From NCBI GenBank assembly GCA_949825025.1, contig OX463788.1, forward strand, positions 33,839,078 through 33,903,077: a stretch of 64,000 nucleotides of DNA, given 5' to 3'. Positions 57,301 to 64,000 of the stretch are shown piece after piece. The notes under the pieces were generated by a model, which was not told the origin of the DNA, ran no database searches, and saw only the letters and a program-made list of their open reading frames with translations. The stretch's first letter is position 1. Every line of letters starts with the position of its first letter. Position numbers and translations under genes: made by a program. The DNA comes from Siphlonurus alternatus (lineage: Eukaryota > Arthropoda > Insecta > Ephemeroptera > Siphlonuridae).

Positions 57301-57922
57301 AAAAAAAATAGGAACTGTGTAACAATTGCCATTGCAAGTATTATTTGATAACGTGAATAAACTTAATGTTCTAATGATGTAATAATTATACAAAATGTTG
57401 ATTTTTTACATTAGTTATTATTGCTTACCCGTGTACAGAATCGACGTTATTTCTAGAGTTTGTGTCTAAGGTCTTATCCTGCTGCATGTGCAGGTGGTGC
57501 GGTGGGGTGTTACTTGACATGGGAACTGCTACCTTGGCGTGAGGAGACGGTGACTGCACCAATGAGAGTGCTGTCACGTGCTGGCTATCGCCCATCAACA
57601 TGTTCTCGTGTTGTTGTTGCTGCTGCTGCATCAAGCACGAGGCACCGGCACTCGGATGTTGAAGCATGTGGTGCTGGTGATGCGGCAGGTGCGGAGGAGA
57701 CATAGGGTGAAGGTGTGCTAAATGAGGAGGGGTTTGATGCATTAGGTGATCATCAGGTGTTTCTAAATCAGTTTCTACATCGTCCCCTTGTACCATCTGC
57801 AGACTGGTAGCACGCTTTGGAGACTCGAGCATTGTCATGGAACGTCCTCCTGACGCGTCTGTATGGTAGCCTGCAACATACACGTGCAATCCCATCACCG
57901 CGAGAAAAGCCTTTTGCGCCAT
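48600..57922 (-). CDS. foxl2: Forkhead transcription factor FoxL2
   Basis: Six exons on the minus strand, 57922-57429, 57232-56883, 53551-53365, 50535-50355, 49742-49661 and 48766-48600, join to 486 codons plus TGA, or 458 if the start is at 57838. The forkhead domain runs from [17 protein letters not shown] through [19 protein letters not shown] and [17 protein letters not shown]. It continues in the next exon as [24 protein letters not shown]. The [12 protein letters not shown] tail separates FoxL2 from FoxL1 and other forkheads. Flanks: a His/Pro/Gln-rich N-terminus, an alanine tract in exon 4 (nine Ala), and a C-terminus with CARRHD, a second Ala tract and YSYWP. FoxL2 is a nuclear DNA-binding regulator of ovarian development in vertebrates; an invertebrate role is inferred. 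The vertebrate gene has a single coding exon; this one has an intron inside the DNA-binding domain. Confidence 0.9.
49109..49266. repeat. CGGTATTACACGATAC-ended MITE
   Basis: 158 bp with ends TCGGTATTACACGATACAAT and ATTGTATCATGTAATACCGC; the inner arms (TTTTTTCTTCCAAGAAAA / TTTTCTTGTAAGAAAAAA) also pair. In the last FoxL2 intron. Confidence 0.75.
49661..49742 (-). CDS. foxl2: FoxL2 exon 5 (82 bp)
   Basis: Codes [20 protein letters not shown] and HQLSPGL. Acceptor TTGTTACAG, donor CTTG|GTAAGT. Phase 0 in, phase 1 out, consistent with both neighbours. Confidence 0.85.
50020..50235. repeat. GGAGTATCGACC-type MITE, partial copy
   Basis: Shares AGGTTTGAACCCATGCAC, CTCAGAAGTGACGCCTATTG, GTTCCCGGGTTCTAAAAATC and ATTTCTGCAATAAAAAATTT with other members. 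The left arm is missing. In FoxL2 intron 4. Confidence 0.65.
50355..50535 (-). CDS. foxl2: FoxL2 exon 4 (poly-Ala)
   Basis: Codes [20 protein letters not shown] to [11 protein letters not shown]-rich. Acceptor TGTTTAG, donor TCAG|GTCAGC. Reading through the donor adds 21 residues before a stop at 50289. Confidence 0.88.
50881..51260 (+). repeat. 5S rRNA-derived SINE (best copy)
   Basis: The head (about 50881-50990) follows 5S rRNA: CGGTTCTCG, GATCACCGAAG, then GTGGTTAGTACTTGGATGGG and TGAC, which is the internal pol III promoter of 5S genes (intermediate element and box C). A body of about 250 bp follows (CCCTGGGGTAAATTC, GACTGAGGTTTTCCACGG, CGAATGCTGGGA, ACAGGCCGTGG), ending AAGCTCTTAGGGGTGTATCC and then (TA)n. 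Other copies: 32641-33010, 33738-33858, 43241-43335 and 17470-17712. Located in FoxL2 intron 3. Confidence 0.85.
51261..51348. repeat. (TA)n microsatellite at SINE 3' end
   Basis: TA array directly continuing the SINE tail; probably grew from the element's terminal repeat. Confidence 0.95.
53064..53220. repeat. GCGATTCACGAA-ended MITE, full copy
   Basis: 157 bp with ends ATGGGTGCGATTCACGAAGC and GCTTCGTGAATCGCGCCCAT; the inside has several AACCACGTTTA-type runs in both orientations. In FoxL2 intron 3. Confidence 0.85.
53365..53551 (-). CDS. foxl2: FoxL2 exon 3
   Basis: Codes [20 protein letters not shown] and PYRSAGG to PAYPHNPYS. Holds the basic tail of the forkhead domain. Acceptor GTTTGCAG, donor CCAG|GTAAGA. 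Confidence 0.95.
53712..55330. repeat. 1.6 kb foldback element
   Basis: Arms 53712-53982 and 54990-55254 are inverted copies built from short units (TTTCGGGCTTTGCTCA, TGATCAAATCGGAAAAAGCA). About 1 kb lies between them, including a GGAGTATCGACC-type MITE. The right end continues into TGCGCATTTTTTTCGGGC and CCAACATATATTATATA, shared with 560-830. In FoxL2 intron 2. No transposase frame. Confidence 0.75.
54014..54245. repeat. GGAGTATCGACC-type MITE inside foldback element
   Basis: Ends ATATCGATCTCAAAAATTTT and AAAATTTGAGGTCAATAAG; contains GAGGGTGCAAAGTTATG, GGTCGGGTTCAAACGTACG and AGAGGCGTCCAGAGGCGTCA. Confidence 0.7.
56150..56625. promoter_or_regulatory. CpG-richer block in FoxL2 intron 2
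   Basis: About 475 bp rich in CG dinucleotides and of high complexity, in a very AT-rich intron just downstream of the forkhead-coding exon. No good frame or splice pair on either strand. An intronic enhancer, alternative promoter or noncoding RNA exon is possible; composition is the only support. Confidence 0.3.
56883..57232 (-). CDS. foxl2: FoxL2 exon 2 (most of forkhead domain)
   Basis: Codes a Ser/Gly-rich linker ([19 protein letters not shown]), then the forkhead domain from [10 protein letters not shown] to KGNYWTL. Acceptor GTTTGCAG, donor CTGG|GTAAGG, phase 1, cutting the Asp codon after WTL. Confidence 0.95.
57429..57922 (-). CDS. foxl2: FoxL2 exon 1
   Basis: Codes the N-terminal region rich in His, Pro and Gln ([14 protein letters not shown], six Gln) up to NNVDSVHG. 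Donor CACGG|GTAAGC. The ATG at 57922 follows an in-frame stop. An internal acceptor (TATGTTGCAG at 57871) would make the exon start at 57870, with translation from [10 protein letters not shown] at 57838, which has a better start context. Confidence 0.75.
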
Positions 57923-59390
57923 CAGCTAACGCCATGCATTTTATTATATGCCGCACTTGCAATATATATGAAAAAATAACCCTCTCTCCTTCCTGTTACG
58001 TTATTTCTGTACGTGCACCTCTCACAGTATCCTAGTCCCCCGGTTCCCCCTCCTCCAGCCCCCTCGCCCCTCGAGTCTGTAAATCCTCTATTTATTTTTA
58101 TCTTTGAATTTAAATAGCATTTTGTTCCCACAATCACACAATGCATCAAAATTATTAGCAAATTGTTTTAAGTTGCAACCAAGAGATACCATATAATTTG
58201 TGCTGCAAGCTCTCAAACTTTCATACAGTTCGTTGCAAAGCACAAGCATAATTATAAGCAATGAATGATCAATAATATTATTATGTAAACATGCAGGTAT
58301 TATTATAAACATAATTTTGCATCCCTTAAAACATGATATGTACTTTTTATTTTTCATATATATAATAAAATTACAATATAATATAAATTTAATAATTTGA
58401 AAGGCAATATACTAATTTATATTAATTTAATATTATATCAATATAATATATGGTTAGTTCTTTTAAATGGGGACGTAAAGAATATCATCCGAGAGAATTG
58501 AATGCTTGTTGTCATGTAGTTTGAATCAAGCCATCTTAAAAGGAATTCAAGGCATGCATGCCATGTTTTTTCTTTTTTTTTTTTTTTTTATTATTATACG
58601 TTATAGGTACTTTTTCCTTCTTAACTCTCGCCACCATTGTGTTTAATTAATAAATAATAAATTATTTTGAATTGTTACGCTTGTACTTTAAATAGAAAAA
58701 AGGTAGTCTCTTAATTATTAAAACATATCAATATCATAAATACAATCATATTACTTGCAATACATGCAATCGGAAAAATTAATTCAGTTTCTTCAAAATA
58801 TAAAAAAAACAGGACGAGTATGAATGTTTTATCGTTTATATTGATAAAAAGCTTACCACCGCAAACATAATAAAATAATTCTACTTCTGTATGTTAAATA
58901 CATATTGCAATAAAGTTGCAATATCTCATGTAGTAATCACAAATAGGTGGCTGCCATGAAACCTTAATATATGTGTGTGCATGAACCCATGTATGTTAAT
59001 ATGTAAATTATATTATATATATATTTAAAATGTGTTTTTGTGCCATGAATAAACTCTGTACAGTAATTAGGTTGTTCTTCTATTTAGCTCTCATGTGTTT
59101 TTCTACTACTGTAATTTCAGCCAATGAAAAATTTAATAAAATAAAAATAATTTATGTGCCATCATTATTAAGAAATGCATATAAATATATTTTTATATAT
59201 TTTATTTTTTGCTCAATTAACATAATTTATATTATTATGTACGTTGCCATCTAAGCTTGAACATTGTGCGCATCGTGAAGTTAACAAAGCAAAGCAGTGT
59301 TTGTAACTGCTTGTTAACTTATTAGTAATATAATATATATTATATAAAATGACAATTTATTAAAGGATAGCTGCCACTTTCTTGTGTTTT
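57923..59390. other. FoxL2 upstream flank, nothing firm
   Basis: A C-rich patch at about 58035-58075 (TCCCCCGGTTCCCCCTCCTC) lies just upstream of the first FoxL2 coding exon. The rest is AT-rich with a T-run near 58569. No gene seen. Confidence 0.5.
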
Positions 59391-59560
59391 GGTTTGGTCC
59401 TCAGGTGAGGAAGAGAGCGGTTGGCTCTCGAAACGTAGTGGTATGTATAGTATATGCAAGTGTTAGTGACGTGCACGAACACTAAGTGACCATCGCAACA
59501 TACTACACACAGAAGGATTACATCGAACACCGGCAAAGGTAAAAGTCCAAAAAGTGAAAT
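59390..59560 (+). other. Possible retroelement fragment with hammerhead-like core
   Basis: GAGAGC-GGTTG-GCTCTC (59413-59429) forms a six-pair stem and is followed by GAAAC (59430-59434), as in hammerhead ribozyme stem II. The preceding GTGAGGA departs from the required CTGANGA at its first base. Some Penelope-type retroelements carry hammerheads. Either a decayed ribozyme or chance. Confidence 0.2.
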
Positions 59561-60094
59561 TAAAATTCAATTATATGATTATATATTAATTGTTAGAAAG
59601 GAAGTTAAAAGTCAGGCGCAGATGACCTCACGCAATGAATTCAATAATGTATCCGTTGAATCTCTCAGTAAGCATTTCATGTTTTTTTTATTTCCATTTT
59701 TTCCTATTAAGTCTCTCCAACCAGCCAGCAGGAAAATAAAATGTTTATGCTAATGCACACGTTCAGCGAGTCCACTTTTGAACAATGTATAACAACTTTC
59801 AATGTTATGAGTACTGTAATTTAATTTTGCTACAGTTTAGCAAGTTTTAGATGTCTCCGCTAACTTGTGAGACCTTCGTCACATATCGATGCATCTATAA
59901 CAAGTTTTTCTACTCACAAGTATTCATAAGTGTCAAAAGTGTCACAAATCTCGAGTCACACCCAATAAAGCGTTGATGTTATATATTTTATTACTATAAA
60001 AATTTAATAGATCAATTCAATTTTTAATTAATTTCATTTAACAGTCCACCTAATGATGATACGTATTATTAATTAATATGTTCCGGGCTTTTGA

Positions 60095-60180
60095 CACAAA
60101 ATTTAGCTAGTGTATCCGACTCGTGATAGAAATCGGATGGTTATTAATATTATAGTTCAATCCCAGGCACCATTACATTT
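60095..60180 (+). repeat. tRNA-like (SINE head?) sequence
   Basis: TAGCTAGTGTATCCG near 60104 resembles a pol III A box, and AGTTCAATCCC near 60154 a B box, at tRNA-like spacing. The cloverleaf is imperfect, so a functional tRNA gene is unlikely; a tRNA-derived SINE head is more plausible. Confidence 0.3.
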
Positions 60181-61325
60181 TGTGCAAAGGCGGTTTCAAA
60201 AGGAAATCCACTGGTGCGTCCTGGAGATGATTTATGGCATCCTCCATTAATTAACAACCTTGCAGCCTGTCCATGGTTTCCATGGTTTCCTTGATCAAAA
60301 CTAGGCAAACTAGTCAAATGTAAGCCCATGCATGGTGCATGGTCACCCTGGTTTGGAAGGATTCTACAACATTCTGGGCAAATGGCCATAAAGAATCAGG
60401 AAGTTCAAATTTTATGTAGCTATAATAGGGAACACTTTCTAACTGGGGTTCGGTTAATAAATATAATCACGTATTTGTTCCAAGCTACCCATAAGGGTAC
60501 TGCCACGGCCCCCTGGAATACCCGGCCTCAGTCTCGAGAATTTTATACCTGCGCTAGGAGGTATACTTTTCATTTTCGGATTGGATGTTAGCTGTGTAAA
60601 ATTAAGTACTTTTGTGAATTAATTACCAAGAAACTAATAAAGATAAAAATATTAAAATAACTCGATAATTTTCTCCCACTTTTCCTCAAGACTGTCATAT
60701 TTTTTTAAATTTTATGCAATTATTTTTAAGTTCAAATAAAACATGAAACTTAAGTGCCTCTTGGTGAAAAGATAGAATGCCTCTTAGGTACTCGAGGTTG
60801 AATATTTACTGCTTCCTACTCGATGCCGGTAAATAATAATTAATGATCATATTTAAGTATAACAAAAACGAGATAAAAGTTCTTGAGACAAACCATATTG
60901 TGATATCAATAAAATTAATGTCGTGCATCTCAATTACTCATGAAAAATCATTACATTTACGTGGTACTGCCAATAGATAATTTTAATGGATATTTTCAAT
61001 TGACACACTTGGTATTTCACGAAGATTCATATATCATGTCTCATATACTATATGTCATATTCACATGCTTAGCTAGTGTATAGCTACTAAAGAAGTTTGA
61101 AATTTTAAAATATACTAGAATGAAAAAAATCTTATTGTAAAAAAAAATTGTATGTATTTATTTATTTCGATTCACTTTCGAGTATAAAATAATAATGTAT
61201 TGAAGTTAATATGACATTTCAATTTGAAGTATAGGTAGGGGCGATGTAATTTACATGTCTTTTTACTTGTTCTCATCAATAGCAATATCAACATGATCAT
61301 GCCTTGATAATAGGAGTTGACTATT
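60181..61325. other. Intergenic, nothing recognised
   Basis: The first 400 bp is more mixed in composition and may be the body of the tRNA-like repeat. The rest is AT-rich. No gene evidence. Confidence 0.45.
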
Positions 61326-61700
61326 TTGTTGGTAAGGGAGGGCGTATTAAGTAGGGGTCCATTATCTCGAGCTTGAAAGGTAAGAGTAAGCGCGCGCGGT
61401 AACTTGATATCGCGAGCCGCGTACAGCAGCCAGCGGGATTGTGCATACCCGACCTCTCTCCCTCATCGGCATCAACAAGCAACGCGCACTATATCACGTT
61501 GAGTAAGCTCCTAATGGCCCTCTCGCTCCATTTTGCTTGCTCTGCTTGCTCTCTCTCTGTCTCTACATCCCTCTCTTTCTCTCTCGCCTCTTTGTCTCCA
61601 CCTACTTTGTTACTCCTCTCTCTTACCTATACAACTTCATACGTACCATATTACACGCTAAAAAGATCAAGTGAAGAAACAGCCTAAAGGTATTTTAAGG
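61326..61700. promoter_or_regulatory. Promoter-like block with splice donors on both strands
   Basis: Locally GC-rich (GCGCGCGCGG, CGCGAGCCGCG) next to a pyrimidine-rich run. Plus-strand donor CTTGAAAG|GTAAGA at 61379/61380. Minus-strand donor TTGTATAG|GTAAGA near 61635. The latter could be a FoxL2 leader exon spliced to the acceptor at 57871. Unproven. Confidence 0.3.
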
Positions 61701-63249
61701 ATTATATTACCTAATTTAAAAGCAATTTCAATACAACATGCGTATATTATAAAGATATGGAACGCATATTATATATAATAATTTTATTTGGATGGGAGAG
61801 GGATGGAGAAGAGCGTAAAAGGTGCGCAGGGAATCCACCCATAGCCCACGTATTTGTATTTTCCTCTACACAAGGGCAGTAACCAATACGAGGGTTCCTT
61901 TAACCCCTTAACAAACAATGCATTGACCCCAAGCGTTCGTATATATAATATTAATATACGTTCTCAAATATACTGCAATATACACTAACACAATAGTCGA
62001 AGAGTTGAGAAACCATATTAATTTGCTAAGTATAGACAGTACATATTATTTACTGAACTTTTTTTATTTGGGGGGCAAAAAGGGGGAAAAATAACATTCA
62101 TTTAACCTATTGAGTCGGTTTTCTTCTGAGGTCTGTAAAGTCAAACGTCATCTTATTATAATTAAATACTATGCAATTTGACGTGAATCCCCCTACCTCT
62201 TCTGAACTGTAACAATGAACAAAAATTGAAATTGTGTTTGAAAATAACAGAATAACGTTTTTTATATTATATTTAAAATTAGAAATTTTGGAACCTTGTG
62301 TAAAACAAAGACTTCAAAATTAAAATTAATGATAATCATTTATTACTGTGTACAATTATATACGTGCTATACTGGAATCAAATCAAGGGCAGAACTAAAT
62401 TATTCAGCAGATTTTTTTAAACAAATTAAAAAAAAAATTTAGTATATAGAGGGTGTATAAAAAGATGTTAATTATTATAATTTAACGATTAATCTCACAA
62501 TCAGTTACTTGGGAGGCATAGAATATTTCTATAAGAAGGAATTTGAATAAAATAAATTCTAAAAATTTGAGTCTGAAATTTATATAATCGCTTATGGTTC
62601 GAGAAAATTCAAGAGGACGGTTTTCTCAGTCCCATTTTCGGTGTCCGTCCATAAGGCTCCATGGCTCTTTGTTAAATTTCTACTACAATTTTCTCAAAAA
62701 TGGTTGAACAAATCCACTTCAAAATTTGTATGCCACTTATCCACCTATTGCTAGCGTTTAAAATCCCCGGCCCTGCAAGTCTTATTAAAATCAAGACTGA
62801 AATCTCAATCAATTGAGATTATAATCATTACAGAAAATGTATTCAAAATTATATATATAAAAAATAATAACTATTTTCAGTTAATACCTGGAAATTAAAA
62901 GCAATTAATATTAGCTATAATAAAATGAAAATATTTTATTTTATTTAAAGTTACCAGAAGATTAAAAAATATATACTTTAATAATATTAATACTAATTTA
63001 TATAACTAACTAATAAATAATAAATGTAATATTATTGGAAAGTGCCCATGAAAGAGATAACAAAATAAAAATAAAATGAATGCATCTACGCAGTTATAGA
63101 CATTGGAATTCTCAATGTAGACTTTTACGACTTTAAAGACACAAATAATATATATCTCATAAGTGGAACTAATAGTAATAAAAGAAGCTTCAAAGTTTGA
63201 AGAACTGAATTATTATTTATCGTTGTGATAAACGTTTTAATTTACGCAG
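61701..63249. other. AT-rich, nothing recognised
   Basis: No coding frames of note and no repeat family in common with the rest of the window. Confidence 0.5.
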
Positions 63250-63321
63250 AGCTATCTCCGAGTAAAGGGCGGGACAGAAACCGAAGACGAAGAATGTGAC
63301 CCCTGGCGAGACCCTGAATGA
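63250..63321 (+). other. Possible small terminal exon
   Basis: After the acceptor AATTTACGCAG an open frame reads SYLRVKGGTETEDEECDPW and RDPE, then TGA. It is GC-rich against an AT-rich background. No family recognised, no nearby poly(A) signal, and the partner exons are unknown. Weak. Confidence 0.2.
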
Positions 63322-64000
63322 TGTCAGACATGTGGCATAGGAAAAAAAAAATCATAAAAGTTCTTTGTCAGTAATAGGGGAAGGGGTTTGCCATAAAAAG
63401 TGTCTGTGGAAAAGTGGACATTATCACCGTGATATTTTGTGCCTTATTAGACTGACTGATCAGACAGATCTCAATTTCATTTAAGAATTTAAGGAGGAAT
63501 TATCCCCCCCCCCCCATCTCTTTCTAGCCCTACGCCCCACTGTTGCAAGCTATTGCGATACAGCACTTCAGTGAGGTCATGACATGTATCCGCACGCTAC
63601 GTGCATATATGTCATATGTAACGAACGTGTGTCTTGAAACTTGAAACACAAACATGCTGCCTTTGCTCTATGTTGACTCGAAGTGTAATGGAAGACACTC
63701 ACCTCTTAATTAATGCTACATCTTCTTTCTGTCGTATTTTTTTATATTAATATATAATATATGAGTCCTCGATGATCAAATCACCTTATTATAAAACATT
63801 AAATAACAGTGCTAAATGCAAATTTTATATTCTAACCAGTGCTTTTACCAGTGCTTTATGTCATCTTTCCTATACCTGATGTGTTAAATTTCATTTCTTT
63901 ATCACTGCACTGGAGCACACTAACCTGCCTGCTGGCTTGCTGCTACCACTGTCATTGCAAGTAATGATTTTTTTTTTATCTCGCTTTAGAAGCAATTATC
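63322..64000. other. Right edge, nothing recognised
   Basis: Contains a C-run near 63505 and moderately mixed sequence. No gene could be supported. Confidence 0.5.

Noticed and set aside
57460..57705. Plus-strand ORF opposite FoxL2 exon 1
   Set aside because: Antisense shadow of a GC-rich coding exon.
59030..59254. 74-residue hydrophobic ORF
   Set aside because: Composition matches AT-rich noncoding sequence; no splice or family evidence beyond a chance hydrophobic frame.

Overview
This is a 64 kb piece of an AT-rich animal nuclear genome. Intron-split genes with GT-AG junctions, long introns, (TA)n tracts and many MITE-like inverted repeats all point to a eukaryote. The actin N-terminus ([16 protein letters not shown]) and the arthropod-style intron positions suggest an arthropod, perhaps a crustacean; the species cannot be named from the sequence. 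No bacterial, organellar or viral genes were seen.

Layout. (1) 1.6-10.4 kb, + strand: a complete actin gene with a TATA promoter and noncoding first exon, a 4 kb leader intron and five coding exons that join in frame to 376 codons. (2) 13.4-20.8 kb, + strand: a second, strongly diverged actin-like gene in head-to-tail tandem. It shares three intron positions and phases with its neighbour, but many nucleotide-contact residues are changed. (3) 20.8-28.8 kb: a gene-free block of nested DNA-transposon remnants. (4) 28.8-33.4 kb, minus strand: a complete seven-exon nucleotide-sugar/triose-phosphate transporter of the SLC35E2 group. (5) 33.9-44.1 kb: mostly empty AT-rich sequence with microsatellites and one 755 bp palindromic element. 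(6) 44.15-45.2 kb, + strand: the 3' end of an unrecognised gene, two exons coding a cysteine-containing protein, with a nearby poly(A) signal. (7) 48.6-57.9 kb, minus strand: a six-exon forkhead gene, FoxL2 by its forkhead domain and flanks. (8) 57.9-64 kb: no firm gene; weak promoter-like, SINE-like and exon-like signals.

The genes do not look like a pathway. Actin and its paralogue are a local duplication; SLC35E2 is a Golgi/ER-type carrier; FoxL2 is a transcription factor used in gonad development in many animals. Intergenic and intronic space is rich in short repeats: at least two families flanked by TTAA, a family with a GGAGTATCGACC terminus (five copies), a GCGATTCACGAA-ended family (four copies), TA-flanked 740-755 bp palindromes, and a 5S rRNA-derived SINE whose 3' end runs into TA-rich sequence. 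The most unusual items are the diverged tandem actin, the near-perfect hairpin just inside one of its introns, the duplicated 3' splice site in SLC35E2, the 5S-derived SINE, and the unrecognised two-exon gene at 44-45 kb.
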